Source: Salinispirillum sp. LH 10-3-1 (GTDB taxonomy: Bacteria; Pseudomonadota; Gammaproteobacteria; Pseudomonadales; Natronospirillaceae). From it: a stretch of DNA of 64,000 nt. The notes under the pieces are model-generated. The model saw nothing but the letters and a program-made list of their open reading frames with translations, searched no databases and was not told the origin of the DNA. Location of the stretch: positions 3,405,600-3,469,599 of the forward strand of contig NZ_CP101717.1 in assembly GCF_030643825.1 (NCBI RefSeq). The letters run 5' to 3'. The position numbers were made by a program, and so were the translations under genes. Below are positions 27,333-36,989 of the stretch, piece by piece (positions within the stretch are counted from its first letter, which is position 1; every line of letters starts with the position of its first letter).

Positions 27333-27965
27333 TCAATGCAGTCCTTGGATATAGGCCGCCACGGCTTCAATTTCGAAGTCGCGCATTTTGTACGCCACAC
27401 TGCGCATCATCATGCTCTCGCCATCAGTCATACGGGCATCAGCAGCGGGTTCTGCGGCACGGTAACCTTCACGGAAAGCGTAGAGTTGCGCGGCGGTGTA
27501 AGCCGCATGCTGACCACTGACGCGCGGGAAACCGGCCGGTGCATTACCGTTACCGTTCGGTCCATGGCAAGCGATACAGGCTGCAACGCCAGACTCCACG
27601 ATACCACCACGGTAAATACGCTCACCCAACGCAACCAATTCGGCATCTGCCTCACCTACGGTACCGGTTTGCGCCTCGTAAAAAGCCGCCAGGTCCCACA
27701 TGTCCTGCTCACTCAAGGGAGCAGCGAAACCCGACATAACCGCGTTAACACGGTCACCTGTTTGAAATGCCAGTAACTGCTCAAAGGTGTAGCGAGCATT
27801 TTGGCCAGCCAACTTGGGGTTGGCCGCGTCGGCACTGTTACCGTCCGTGCCGTGGCAAGCTGAACAGGTTACTGATAATGCTTCACCGCGAGCGACGTCG
27901 CCCTCTGCTTGTGCGAATGCAACGAGCCCGAACACTGCGAGCGCTGCCGTGATGGTCTTTTTCAT
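27333..27965 (-). CDS. Cytochrome c4 (dihaem)
   Basis: Periplasmic electron carrier of 210 residues with a signal peptide (cleavage after AQA). Two haem c sites are present, CSACH (34-38) and CIACH (130-134), each in its own cytochrome c domain, with Met ligands in later loops such as MSGFAAPLS and MMMRSVAYKM. It probably donates electrons to terminal oxidases. The frame is open to 28022; the ATG at 27965 is chosen because GGAAGG lies just upstream and the signal peptide starts there. Confidence 0.93.
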   Translation of the reverse strand: MKKTITAALAVFGLVAFAQAEGDVARGEALSVTCSACHGTDGNSADAANPKLAGQNARYTFEQLLAFQTGDRVNAVMSGFAAPLSEQDMWDLAAFYEAQTGTVGEADAELVALGERIYRGGIVESGVAACIACHGPNGNGNAPAGFPRVSGQHAAYTAAQLYAFREGYRAAEPAADARMTDGESMMMRSVAYKMRDFEIEAVAAYIQGLH

Positions 27966-28028
27966 TGTGCCTTCCAATATTAAGTAGGGGTATAAATCTG
28001 AGATGGGCGTTAGTTTAACCATCCGCGC

Positions 28029-28343
28029 CTATGGGAGCAATTGTTGCGGCAACATCTCTTCCAATGCCGCCACGAAATCGTCATAACTGCAACGCTGACA
28101 ATAGCCTTTTGGGGGCATGCGGCGTGAGCCTTGCCAACCGCGCTCCGCAATCTCGTCAAAACTATGCTGTGCCAAGCGCGCGCTCCAATCCGACACATCG
28201 CCGCTGCGTGGCGCACCCGCGATACCGCGAGCATGGCAACTGGCGCAAAAGCGTTGCACAACCTCTCCGGGCGCAAACTCTGTGGCGAATACCCCACTGC
28301 TGAGCAACAATAGAAGAAAGATTTTGCTACACTGCCGCATCAT
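28029..28343 (-). CDS. Cytochrome c5-like protein
   Basis: A 104-residue periplasmic monohaem cytochrome. A signal peptide precedes the haem site CASCH (33-37). The axial Met is in MPPKG, and a second Cys pair follows (CQRC), which in cytochrome c5 forms a disulfide. It lies 63 bp upstream of the cytochrome c4 start on the same strand, so the two are probably co-expressed. It is divergent from engB. Confidence 0.88.
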   Translation of the reverse strand: MMRQCSKIFLLLLLSSGVFATEFAPGEVVQRFCASCHARGIAGAPRSGDVSDWSARLAQHSFDEIAERGWQGSRRMPPKGYCQRCSYDDFVAALEEMLPQQLLP

Positions 28344-28375
28344 AACTCTTTAACCATACCCTGAGTCGGGCCCTT

Positions 28376-28993
28376 ATGACTGAGCTAATCAATTTTCATC
28401 AAGCGCAATTCATGTTGAGTGCGCCTTCCCTCAAATTCTGTCCGCCCGATACCGGTGCGGAAATCGCCTTTGCCGGGCGATCCAATGCAGGTAAATCCAG
28501 TGCATTGAACACCTTGACGCAAAGCCGCAAACTGGCGCGCACCAGTAAAACACCGGGGCGCACGCAACAAATCAATTATTTCCACTTTGGCTCTCCGGGC
28601 CTGCGCCTAGTGGATCTGCCCGGTTACGGTTTTGCCCGTGTTGAAAAGGCGCTGAAGAAAGCCTGGGACGCGCACCTCGAGGAGTATTTACAAAAGCGCA
28701 CTTCACTCATTGGCTTGGTGCTGCTGATGGATGTACGCCACCCCTTCAAGGAATTCGACCAAGCCATGTTGCAATGGGCAGTAGATGCCGATATTCCCGT
28801 TCACATCTTGCTGACCAAAGCGGACAAATTAAAGCGTGGCGCGCAGCAAAAAGCCTTGTTGGAAGTGCGTAAAAGCATTGAGGAAGTGGCAGATACCGTC
28901 AGCGCACAGCTCTTCTCCTCACTCAAAGGCACCGGCACCGATGCCCTAACCGCCAAGCTCTCCGAGTGGTATCGCCCCTACCAAGCGACCTAG
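28376..28993 (+). CDS. engB: Ribosome biogenesis GTPase EngB (YsxC/YihA)
   Basis: Essential GTPase for 50S subunit assembly, 205 residues. G-motifs are in order: G1 GRSNAGKSS near residue 35, G2 Thr in TPGRTQ, G3 DLPGYG, G4 TKADKL, and G5 SSLKG. It lies divergent from the cytochrome genes, in the arrangement known from Pseudomonas. Confidence 0.96.
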   Translation: MTELINFHQAQFMLSAPSLKFCPPDTGAEIAFAGRSNAGKSSALNTLTQSRKLARTSKTPGRTQQINYFHFGSPGLRLVDLPGYGFARVEKALKKAWDAHLEEYLQKRTSLIGLVLLMDVRHPFKEFDQAMLQWAVDADIPVHILLTKADKLKRGAQQKALLEVRKSIEEVADTVSAQLFSSLKGTGTDALTAKLSEWYRPYQAT

Positions 28994-29031
28994 GCCGCAC
29001 CCTCAGGCAACTGGCCAGCACCCGTTAGGGC

Positions 29032-29937
29032 TCAGCTGGCAGTGCCTAAAAACATCGTCAAATAATGATCTGCCAACAACGCGGTAAACAACCACAATAA
29101 ATAGGTGATGGAGTACTTAAACGTCGGCATGGCGTGCTTCACATCCTCACGCAGACGAAACGCCCAGTACAGAAAACGCAAATTCAATAAGATCGCTGCC
29201 AGCAGATACAGTCGGCCCGCTTCCAAGATCAAAAAAGGCAGTGCGGTCACGACGGTCAATAGGAACGTATAGAGAATGATGAACAGCTGAGTGTAGGCCA
29301 CACCATGCGTCACGGGCAGCATCGGTACTTCAGCACGCGCATAGTCGTCACGGCGATGAATCGCTAGCGCCCAGAAGTGGGGCGGTGTCCAAGTAAAGAC
29401 GATCAAGACCAACAACAAGGCCATCGGATCGACCTGTCCGGTGACGGCCACCCAACCCAATAACGGCGGCGCGGCACCGGCTAAACCACCGATCACGATG
29501 TTCTGTGGCGTGGCACGCTTCAGGAAACCGGTATAAATAAACGCATAACCCACCAATGCCGCCAAGGTCAGCCACATGGTCAGTACGTTAGTGAACACCA
29601 CCAAGAGCACGCTACCAATCAAGGCCAGTACCGCAGCGAATGCAACGCCCATAGTGGGCGTTACCCGTCCCGTTGCTATCGGACGACGCTCGGTACGCTG
29701 CATCCTCTGATCAATACGTTCATCCACAATATGGTTGATCGCCGCGCCACTGGCCGCAACCAACGCGATACCGAGGTTGCCAAACACCAATACCCAGGGG
29801 TCTACCCAGCCGGGTGTCGCCAAAGCCATGCCGACCAATGAAGTAATGATCATCAGCAACACAACTTTAGGTTTGCACATTTCCCACAGATCAGCGCTCA
29901 AAGCGCGCCAGTCAGTGGTCGCAATACTATTTCCCAT
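29032..29937 (-). CDS. cyoE: Protohaem IX farnesyltransferase (haem O synthase)
   Basis: Adds the farnesyl group to haem b to make haem O, the precursor of haem A for aa3 oxidases. The protein has about 301 residues and eight or nine membrane helices. The UbiA-superfamily Asp motifs are visible as NHIVDERIDQRMQRT and later HRRDDYARAEVPMLP. The ATG at 29937 has GAGG seven bases upstream. An upstream GTG in frame (29949) lacks such a site. It overlaps the end of ctaA by 11 bp, so the two haem A steps are coupled. Confidence 0.95.
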   Translation of the reverse strand: MGNSIATTDWRALSADLWEMCKPKVVLLMIITSLVGMALATPGWVDPWVLVFGNLGIALVAASGAAINHIVDERIDQRMQRTERRPIATGRVTPTMGVAFAAVLALIGSVLLVVFTNVLTMWLTLAALVGYAFIYTGFLKRATPQNIVIGGLAGAAPPLLGWVAVTGQVDPMALLLVLIVFTWTPPHFWALAIHRRDDYARAEVPMLPVTHGVAYTQLFIILYTFLLTVVTALPFLILEAGRLYLLAAILLNLRFLYWAFRLREDVKHAMPTFKYSITYLLWLFTALLADHYLTMFLGTAS

Positions 29938-30940
29938 AGGACACCTCACGGTAAATTCGATACAGCAGGGTCACTACAGACAACAGGAACAACGCCGCCA
30001 CACCATTATGTGCTGTGGCCGCCCACAAGGGAATGGCATACACTACGTTGATAATGCCCAAAGCAATCTGCACCGCCAGTAAGCCCACCATCACTGCCGC
30101 CAAGCGGCGTAAACCGGCGCGCAACGCCTGCCAGGCAAACAGCAGCGTCAACACCGTTAAAACCAACGCACCGACCCGATGAACGTAGTGAATAGCTGCT
30201 CGACCTTCGACGTCCAACTGCCCACCTAAGTAATTCGGCCCTACCTGCTGATTGAAGTCGAACCCGACATCATAGCCATAAGGATAGACCCAATACCCCT
30301 GACAGGTAGGAAAATCTGGGCAGGCCAATGCGGCATAGTTCGACGACACCCAACCGCCAAGAGCGATTTGAATGACCGTCATGACTAAAACGATAAGACC
30401 AAGACGCAGACTCAAGCCCCGAGTCTGGATAAGTTGGCGCGGTTGCCAACCCGAGTAACGCAACGTGAGCAACCAGAGCAGGGTGAAGGTCGTGAACCCG
30501 CCCAACAAATGTGCCGTGACGACTTGCGGCCACAGCTTCAAGGTTACCGTCCAGGCGCCAAAGGCCGCTTGCAATACTATGACCAGACCAATAAGGATGG
30601 GTAACTTAATAGGCTGCCCTGGCAGGTGACGATTCCGAAAAGTAATCCACCACAGACCCAGTACCATAAAGCCAAGAATAGCGGCGACATAACGGTGAAC
30701 CATTTCAGGCCAAGTGATCGAATGGTCGACTGGAAAATCTGGCCAAGCCTCATTGGCCGCTTGAATATCAGCTTCCGCCAAGGGCGCCCACAGATGGCCG
30801 TAACACAGCGGCCAGTCTGGGCAGCCAAGACCGGCATCCACCAAGCGTGTGAACGCGCCTAAAGCAATGACGACAGAACAAAACAGCACTGACGCAAAGG
30901 CCAGTCGATAACCGGGACGAGACAAATGACGACTCAACAT
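29927..30940 (-). CDS. ctaA: Haem A synthase (COX15/CtaA)
   Basis: Oxidises haem O to haem A. The 337-residue protein has about eight membrane helices in two repeats. Family signatures are RLVDAGLGCPDWPLCYG near the N-terminus, the ligand-bearing EMVHRY, and a second VHRVGA in the C-terminal half. A Cys pair is visible in the second periplasmic loop (CPDFPTC). It is in an apparent operon with SURF1, the CxxxC assembly-like gene and cyoE. Confidence 0.95.
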   Translation of the reverse strand: MLSRHLSRPGYRLAFASVLFCSVVIALGAFTRLVDAGLGCPDWPLCYGHLWAPLAEADIQAANEAWPDFPVDHSITWPEMVHRYVAAILGFMVLGLWWITFRNRHLPGQPIKLPILIGLVIVLQAAFGAWTVTLKLWPQVVTAHLLGGFTTFTLLWLLTLRYSGWQPRQLIQTRGLSLRLGLIVLVMTVIQIALGGWVSSNYAALACPDFPTCQGYWVYPYGYDVGFDFNQQVGPNYLGGQLDVEGRAAIHYVHRVGALVLTVLTLLFAWQALRAGLRRLAAVMVGLLAVQIALGIINVVYAIPLWAATAHNGVAALFLLSVVTLLYRIYREVSYGK

Positions 30941-30946
30941 AATGCA

Positions 30947-31489
30947 TCAACCTATAGATGAACGCTTTAGGAGGGTTTTCAGATCTTTCAGAACCTGCTC
31001 GTAGCGATGTTCACTATCGAACTTCATCATGACGTTACCCAGCGGGTCTACGACAAATAACTGCACAGGGTTTTCTTGTGCTAATGGCGCTAAGTTACCA
31101 GTGCTTTCTATCAGGCCAGGGTAATCTTGCTGCAGGGCCACGGGCTCTGTCGTCAGCAAGTGGCGGCGCACCCGCGTACTTTCTTTACCCAAGGCAATAT
31201 GTACCTGTTGCACCCAGAACAACTGCTCTTCGCACGCTGCGTCACACCCCTCCAAACTGCTGGTCAGCAACCACCAGTAACGGTCTTCTTTTACTAATTG
31301 GGTGTCGGCAATATCGACCGGAGGCTGAATCAGAGCGCCCTGATTAACTGTATCCGTTGGCTGAACCCAACCGGAGAAATAGAGCAAGGTCGATGACAAG
31401 ATGACCACCAATGGCGTCAGCAAAACAATATACAGTTGCCACGCTTTGTAGCCGGCCTTCGCCTGCGGTGTGGTGTTAGCGCTATTCAT
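30947..31489 (-). CDS. Membrane-anchored CxxxC protein, likely oxidase assembly factor
   Basis: 180 residues: one membrane helix near residues 20-42, then a periplasmic domain with CDAAC near residue 82 and the late stretch LFVVDPLGNVMMKF, which recalls SCO/thioredoxin-like folds. It always travels with SURF1 and ctaA in Pseudomonas-type cox clusters, so a part in copper or haem handling for aa3 oxidase is a reasonable inference. It overlaps the SURF1 gene by 8 bp and precedes ctaA by 6 bp. A homologue is at 59264-59905. Confidence 0.75.
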   Translation of the reverse strand: MNSANTTPQAKAGYKAWQLYIVLLTPLVVILSSTLLYFSGWVQPTDTVNQGALIQPPVDIADTQLVKEDRYWWLLTSSLEGCDAACEEQLFWVQQVHIALGKESTRVRRHLLTTEPVALQQDYPGLIESTGNLAPLAQENPVQLFVVDPLGNVMMKFDSEHRYEQVLKDLKTLLKRSSIG

Positions 31490-32198
31490 GTTTACCTCGT
31501 TGCAAATCAGCGGCGCGATGAACGCCCCAAATCAAGAAACCTATAACCAATACCACGGCCAAACCGAACCACTGAATGGCGTACCCTAGGTGGCGCTCTG
31601 GTGCCATATTCACCGGCTGCCAAGCATCCACTAACTGCCAGTCCTGCGGCGTTTTTACCTGAACAAGCAAGGTTGCTGGCTCGATAAAGCTTCCTTCTGG
31701 CGTCCGCTCAAGGCTTTGCACGCGCCAACGTTGTAGCCCCATGTCTTCAGCCGGGCCAGTCAACATGGGCTCCGGTGGGCGTGGGCGAACCTCGCCCTCT
31801 ATCTGTTGCTGACCCAGCCAACGCTCGGGCTGCAACAATGGCAACTGGGTGCGCGGCCCCGATGCAGCGATAAACCCCAACTTCAGTAAAACGGGTGCAG
31901 CGCTATCACAATGCTGCGCTGGCAAAAAGACCTCATAACCCACTTGTCCGTCGTGTGTGCGGTTGTCGAGAAACCAGTGTTCACCGCCGACATCCACACA
32001 GAACCCGAGTTTAGTACCTGGCGCGTGTCGATCAAAACCTTGCCAAGGCCGAACTGCACCCTCTTGATCTTGCACATAATCAGCGAGGATCTGGTTTTTT
32101 TCCGCAGCCCTGTTAAGCTGCCAACTGCCAAGACCGAGCGTCAGCGGCAGAAAGAGGGCCACAAACAACGACATTGGCCAGCCTGGATTAAATCGCAT
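31482..32198 (-). CDS. SURF1 family oxidase assembly protein
   Basis: Inner-membrane chaperone that helps insert haem A into subunit I. The 238-residue protein has one helix at each end (about 8-27 and 205-225) and a periplasmic domain between. The LGSWQLNRAAEK segment and the late HLGYAIQWFGLA are family hallmarks. It is the first gene of the haem A operon and is divergent from the DUF2909 gene with only 14 bp between the start codons. Confidence 0.92.
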   Translation of the reverse strand: MRFNPGWPMSLFVALFLPLTLGLGSWQLNRAAEKNQILADYVQDQEGAVRPWQGFDRHAPGTKLGFCVDVGGEHWFLDNRTHDGQVGYEVFLPAQHCDSAAPVLLKLGFIAASGPRTQLPLLQPERWLGQQQIEGEVRPRPPEPMLTGPAEDMGLQRWRVQSLERTPEGSFIEPATLLVQVKTPQDWQLVDAWQPVNMAPERHLGYAIQWFGLAVVLVIGFLIWGVHRAADLQRGKHE

Positions 32199-32212
32199 CT
32201 GGACTCATTCCC

Positions 32213-32425
32213 ATGCTAAAAATACTGATTGTCCTACTGACCATCGCCATGATTATTGCCTTGATTACCGCAGCAAAACACCTTTGGACGACCACCAGTG
32301 GGCAAAAAACACAATACTGGCTAATGTGGCGGGTCGCTCTGGCCGTGACACTGATTGTTACGATCCTGTTCGGCGTATTCTCCGGACAACTGACAATGCA
32401 AGCACCGTGGCACGGCACCTATTAA
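32213..32425 (+). CDS. DUF2909 twin-helix membrane protein
   Basis: A 70-residue protein with two hydrophobic helices (about 2-22 and 38-60) around a short polar loop. It matches small DUF2909 proteins that sit between cox subunit III and SURF1 in Pseudomonas. The role is unknown; the position suggests a small part in oxidase assembly. It is the only plus-strand gene in the cox block, converging on coxC. Confidence 0.8.
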   Translation: MLKILIVLLTIAMIIALITAAKHLWTTTSGQKTQYWLMWRVALAVTLIVTILFGVFSGQLTMQAPWHGTY

Positions 32426-32466
32426 ATCGTTGACCACCAGCGCGCGCTGACTGGGCAGCGGCAGAC

Positions 32467-32492
32467 AAAAACGCCGCCCAGTGGGCGGCGCC
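32467..32492 (-). terminator. Terminator of the first cytochrome oxidase operon
   Basis: CGCCGCCC and GGGCGGCG form a very stable stem. On the minus strand it is followed by TTTTTG, about 45 bases past the coxC stop. On the plus strand it could also end the DUF2909 transcript, but the T-run there is weaker. Confidence 0.85.
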
Positions 32493-32538
32493 GATTTTAA
32501 CAGAAAGGCCGATCAAAATCAGCCTTTAGCGACAATCG

Positions 32539-33435
32539 CTAGATCAGGTAGACCAGCACAAACAGAATCAACCAGATCACATCAACAAAGTGCCAATACC
32601 ACGCCGTCGCCTCGAAACCGAAGTGATCGTTCGCCGTGAAATGACCTTTAAATACCCGCACCGCCATCACGATCAACATGATGGTACCCAAGATCACGTG
32701 CGCGCCGTGGAAGCCGGTCAGAATAAAGAACGTTGAACCGTAGATGCCTGAATTCAGGGTCAAGCCAAGGTGTGCATAGGCTTCATAGTACTCGTACGCC
32801 TGCAAGCACAAGAACACCAACGCCAAAGCGATGGTGGCAACCAGCCATTTCTTCAGTTGGCTACGGTGCCCGGCAATCAACCCGTGATGGGCGAAATGCA
32901 ACGTCACACTCGAGGTCACCAGGATGATGGTATTGATCAACGGCAGCATCCAATGCATGGCTTCACGTGGACCCGGTACTTCTGACGGAACCGGATTGGT
33001 CAGCAATGGCCAGGTATAGGTAAAGCCGTCATACAGCATACCGGTCACCGCTTTAGCGCCTTCACCGGCCATCCAAGGCAGCTCGAACAAGCGGATATAA
33101 AACAGCCCGCCAAAGAACGCGGCAAAGAACATCGCTTCAGACACGATGAACCATTTCATCGAGTACACGAAGGAAGCTTTAAGCTGCGCACTGTTCATGC
33201 CCGCCATGTTTTCCTTTGCCACGATCACAAACCAGTTGTACATGGTCGCTGCCAAGACCAAAGCACCGGCAAAGAATACCCAGATACCCAAATGGCTGTC
33301 GGTCATTCCCGCGCCTTTTTGGAGCATTAAGGCGGTACCAATGACGGTCAGGAACAGCGCGAACGCCATCCAAATAGGAAGTTTACTTTGCTCCGGCACG
33401 TAGTAGGCCGGAGTCTTACCTGAAGCTGCTGACAT
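32539..33435 (-). CDS. coxC: Cytochrome c oxidase subunit III
   Basis: Membrane subunit of the first aa3-type oxidase, 298 residues with seven predicted helices. The family Glu-containing segment WFIVSEAMFFAAFFGG and the GFHGAHVILG and WYWHFVDVIWLILF stretches are present. It starts immediately after the ctaG stop, the last gene of a coxB-coxA-ctaG-coxC operon that ends at a strong terminator. Confidence 0.96.
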   Translation of the reverse strand: MSAASGKTPAYYVPEQSKLPIWMAFALFLTVIGTALMLQKGAGMTDSHLGIWVFFAGALVLAATMYNWFVIVAKENMAGMNSAQLKASFVYSMKWFIVSEAMFFAAFFGGLFYIRLFELPWMAGEGAKAVTGMLYDGFTYTWPLLTNPVPSEVPGPREAMHWMLPLINTIILVTSSVTLHFAHHGLIAGHRSQLKKWLVATIALALVFLCLQAYEYYEAYAHLGLTLNSGIYGSTFFILTGFHGAHVILGTIMLIVMAVRVFKGHFTANDHFGFEATAWYWHFVDVIWLILFVLVYLI

Positions 33436-34002
33436 TTATAGTTTCTCCTTCACTCGCGACTTTGCTACATCCGGTAGATTAAACAGGGAGTAGGAAAGGG
33501 CAATGCTCGTTATCTGTTCTGGTACACGGTTATCGACAAAAAAGTGCATAGGCATTTCCATCGACTCGCCGGGCTCCAGTGTTTGTTGTTCGAAACAGAA
33601 GCACTCAATTTTGTGAAAGTATTCGGTGACGTAGAATGGACTGAGGCTCGGTACCGCCTGTGCCGTCATGGTCTGCCGCGTGGTGTTCTTAATATAGAAC
33701 ATCACCGTGGCCTGCTCACCGGGGTGCACATTGACAGTAGACGTCATGGCGCGGAATTCCCAGGGCATGTCGGCCTGATTACTGGCCAGAAAGTTCACTC
33801 GCAGTGAGCGACTTTCATCAACTTCCATGACATAAGCAGCACTGGTGGCGGACGTCGTCCGTCCGCCGATGCCGGTAATCTCACAGATCCAGTAATACAT
33901 AGGCACCAGACCGATAAACACAAAGGCCACCATACCCACGGTGATCAACACCAGCTGAGTAACTACTTTAGCGTGCGACTTTGGTTTAGTTTCGTCAGTC
34001 AT
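33436..34002 (-). CDS. ctaG: Cytochrome c oxidase assembly protein CtaG (Cox11)
   Basis: Delivers copper to the CuB site of subunit I. The 188-residue protein has one N-terminal membrane helix (about 14-36) and a periplasmic immunoglobulin-like domain. The copper-binding motif ECFCFEQQ is intact near residue 135, and FVDNRVPEQITSIALSYSLF is typical of the family. It lies between subunit I and III genes. Confidence 0.95.
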   Translation of the reverse strand: MTDETKPKSHAKVVTQLVLITVGMVAFVFIGLVPMYYWICEITGIGGRTTSATSAAYVMEVDESRSLRVNFLASNQADMPWEFRAMTSTVNVHPGEQATVMFYIKNTTRQTMTAQAVPSLSPFYVTEYFHKIECFCFEQQTLEPGESMEMPMHFFVDNRVPEQITSIALSYSLFNLPDVAKSRVKEKL

Positions 34003-34029
34003 CGTATTAACCTTTATTCACGAATTCAC

Positions 34030-35625
34030 TTACTTGATCACCGGCGGTTTTTCGAAGGTGTGGTAAGGCATTGGGCTCGGTAAATCCCACTCCAGACCTT
34101 CTGCACCTTCCCACGGCTTAGCTTCCGCTTTTTTGCCACTGATCACGCACTTCACGACGATGAACAGGAACAACAGCTGACTCAAGCCGAACAGGAACGC
34201 ACCCATACTGGAAATCATGTTGAAGTTAGCGAACTGCAACGGATAGTCGGGGATACGACGCGGCATACCGGCCAAGCCTACAAAGTGCTGCGGGAAGAAG
34301 GTAATGTTGACCGCAATAAACGATAACCAGAAGTGTGTTTTCGCCAAACCTTCATGGAACATGTGACCAGTCCACTTCGGCAACCAGTAGTAAACACCGG
34401 CCATGATCGAGAACACAGCACCCGGCACCAGTACATAGTGGAAGTGTGCGACCACAAAGTAGGTGTCGTGATACTGGAAGTCAGCCGGAGCAATCGCCAG
34501 CATCAAGCCAGAGAAACCGCCGATGGTGAACAACACCACGAAGGCGATGGAGAACAACATCGGTACTTCGAAGGTAATCGAACCACGGAACATGGTGGCG
34601 ATCCAGTTGAATACCTTAACCCCGGTCGGCACCGCAATGATCATGGTGGCGATCATAAAGAACATCTGGCCAACGAAGGGAATACCCACGGTAAACATGT
34701 GGTGTGCCCAAACGAAGAACGACAGGATAGCGATGGCCGCAGTAGCGTAAACCATGGACGCATATCCAAACAGTTTCTTACGTGAAAACGCAGGAATGAT
34801 GGCGCTGACAATACCAAAGGCAGGCAGGATCATGATGTACACTTCAGGGTGACCGAAGAACCAGAACAGGTGCTGGAACAAAATCGGGCTACCACCACCG
34901 GCGGCGTTAAAGAACGACGTACCACCGGCAATATCCAGCAGCATCATGGTGATTACAGCAGCCAGAACCGGCATAACCATGATCAGCAAGAAAGCTGTGA
35001 TCAACCAAGTCCAGACGAACAACGGCATCTTCATCCAGTCCATGCCAGGCGCACGCATGTTCCAGATGGTTACAATGATATTGATCGCACCAGCAATGGA
35101 TGAAATACCCATGATGTGCATCGACAGGATAAAGAACACGGTAGACGGCGGACCGTAAGTCGTCGACAGCGGCGCATAGAACGTCCAACCGAAGTTAGGG
35201 CCACCGCCGGGCATGAACAGGGTACTTACCAACAACAAGAAAGCAAAAGGCAAAATCCAGAAGCTCATGTTGTTCAAACGCGGCAAGGCCATGTCGGGCG
35301 CCCCGATCATGACCGGGATCATGTAGTTAGCCAAGCCAACGAACGCTGGCATGACGGCACCGAACACCATGATCAAACCGTGCATGGTGGTCATCTGGTT
35401 GAAGAACTCAGGCTGTACCAGCTGCAATCCGGGCTGGAACAGCTCGGCGCGGATGATCATGGCAAAGAAGCCGCCTAACAAAAACATCGCAAAGCTGAAC
35501 CACATATACATCGCACCGATGTCTTTATGGTTCGTTGTGTATACCCAACGGGTCCAGCCTTTCGCCGGACCGTGGTGGTCGTGATCCGCGTGCGCGTGAT
35601 CATCATGAGCAGAAACAGCAGTCAT
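34030..35625 (-). CDS. coxA: Cytochrome c oxidase subunit I
   Basis: Catalytic subunit with haem a and the haem a3-CuB centre, 531 residues and twelve helices. Visible ligands and channels: MTTMHGLIMVF (haem a His), FGHPEVYIMILP with the CuB His, the proton-channel Glu and the cross-linked Tyr, WAHHMFTVG (two CuB His), and DTYFVVAHFHYVL (haem His). The HPEVY sequence places it in the A1 family. The N-terminus is His-rich (HDDHAHADHDHH), which may bind metal. Confidence 0.97.
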   Translation of the reverse strand: MTAVSAHDDHAHADHDHHGPAKGWTRWVYTTNHKDIGAMYMWFSFAMFLLGGFFAMIIRAELFQPGLQLVQPEFFNQMTTMHGLIMVFGAVMPAFVGLANYMIPVMIGAPDMALPRLNNMSFWILPFAFLLLVSTLFMPGGGPNFGWTFYAPLSTTYGPPSTVFFILSMHIMGISSIAGAINIIVTIWNMRAPGMDWMKMPLFVWTWLITAFLLIMVMPVLAAVITMMLLDIAGGTSFFNAAGGGSPILFQHLFWFFGHPEVYIMILPAFGIVSAIIPAFSRKKLFGYASMVYATAAIAILSFFVWAHHMFTVGIPFVGQMFFMIATMIIAVPTGVKVFNWIATMFRGSITFEVPMLFSIAFVVLFTIGGFSGLMLAIAPADFQYHDTYFVVAHFHYVLVPGAVFSIMAGVYYWLPKWTGHMFHEGLAKTHFWLSFIAVNITFFPQHFVGLAGMPRRIPDYPLQFANFNMISSMGAFLFGLSQLLFLFIVVKCVISGKKAEAKPWEGAEGLEWDLPSPMPYHTFEKPPVIK

Positions 35626-35636
35626 GTTTGGCCTCC

Positions 35637-36791
35637 TTATAGTCCGGCTTTAAAGTTGATGACATCCATGGGCTCAATAACATCACCCATATTGTTACCC
35701 CAAGAGTTGCGGATGTAAGTCGCTACCGCAGCCAAATCCACGTCGCTCAACTGGTTGCCGAACGCTTGCATGGCGGTACCACGCACACCGTTCACCAAGA
35801 CATCAATGGTCTCATCGGGCAAACCAACCACCTTAGGTGACCCAATCATCGATGGGAACACACCAGGAATACCCTGGCCAGATGTCTGGTGACAAGCGGC
35901 ACAGAAGGTGTTGTAGACCTGCTGGCCACGGGTAGACAGCTCGTCCAGCGTCCATTCTTTCGAGGTCAACTCGGCCAAAGCAACGGCTTCCGCGCGCTGT
36001 TCGCTCATCCAATCGTCAAAGGCTTCCGGACTGACCGCTTCAACAACGATCGGCATAAAGGCATGGTCACGACCACACAACTCAGCGCACATACCGCGGT
36101 AGGTGCCTTCTTCCAAAATAAAGGTGTTGGCCGTATTGATGATGCCCGGCACGGCGTCTTTCTTCACTGCAAACGCGGGCACCCACCATGAGTGGATGAC
36201 GTCGTTGGCGGTAATCAGAAAGCGAATAGAGCGATCCGTTGGCAGATACAGAGCATTGTCGACTTCGAGGAGGTAGTTTTCTGGCTTATCAACCACGTTC
36301 GCAATGGACTCTCGCGGTGTAGACATTGATGAGAAGAAAGACACTGGGGCTTCTCCACTGTCATCAATGTACGTGTAGCGCCAGCGCCACTGGTAGCCTT
36401 CGATCATCACAGTCACATCGGCCTGTGGATCGTCGGCATAGATTTTCGCCAGTGTAATGGTAGCCGGAACCGCCATACCGAGCAGGATAAGCAACGGAAT
36501 AACCGTCCATACGACTTCCAGCTTGTGATTCTGGTCCCAGGTTTCGGCAACTGCACCACGTGATTTGCGATGCGCCCACATGGCGTAAAACATTACACCA
36601 AAAACCAAAACACCAATAACACAGCAGATGATGAAAATCAGCATGTGCAGGTTGTATACATCATTACTGATTTCGGTGACCCCACGGGTCATATTCACCT
36701 GCCACTCAGCACTGGCTAAGCCACTGAGTAGGCCAACAGCAATGAACACCACTGCTGTTGTCAGGCTCCGGAATCGAAGTCGGTTTAACAT
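35637..36791 (-). CDS. coxB: Cytochrome c oxidase subunit II with fused cytochrome c domain
   Basis: A 384-residue subunit with signal peptide (cleavage after LASA), two membrane helices (about 50-72 and 93-115), and a CuA domain with ligands His 200, Cys 235, Cys 239, His 243 and Met 246. A C-terminal cytochrome c domain carries CAACH (297-301), so this is a caa3-type arrangement. It is the first gene of the operon. The 198-bp gap upstream separates it from the divergent MATE gene and holds a GGCC-GTGAA palindrome at 36832-36854 of unknown role. Confidence 0.96.
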   Translation of the reverse strand: MLNRLRFRSLTTAVVFIAVGLLSGLASAEWQVNMTRGVTEISNDVYNLHMLIFIICCVIGVLVFGVMFYAMWAHRKSRGAVAETWDQNHKLEVVWTVIPLLILLGMAVPATITLAKIYADDPQADVTVMIEGYQWRWRYTYIDDSGEAPVSFFSSMSTPRESIANVVDKPENYLLEVDNALYLPTDRSIRFLITANDVIHSWWVPAFAVKKDAVPGIINTANTFILEEGTYRGMCAELCGRDHAFMPIVVEAVSPEAFDDWMSEQRAEAVALAELTSKEWTLDELSTRGQQVYNTFCAACHQTSGQGIPGVFPSMIGSPKVVGLPDETIDVLVNGVRGTAMQAFGNQLSDVDLAAVATYIRNSWGNNMGDVIEPMDVINFKAGL

Positions 36792-36989
36792 GCTTTACCT
36801 CGGCTCGACACTTTTTATAATTCGGACGAATGGCCTGTGAACACATTCACGGCCGGTTAGGATACTATTGTCGCGCAGTATATACGGGCTTGTTTTCATC
36901 TGACAGCCTTGCGCAGGCGCGACATTTAAGCCTTTTGTCAAAGGAAGGTCAACTTTCCAATAAGAATCAACGAGTTATATCCACTTAAC

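Noticed and set aside
36832..36854. GGCC-GTGAA palindrome in the coxB/MATE divergent region as a defined operator
   Set aside because: The stem has a bulge, and no regulator or second copy is evident. Mentioned under coxB only.
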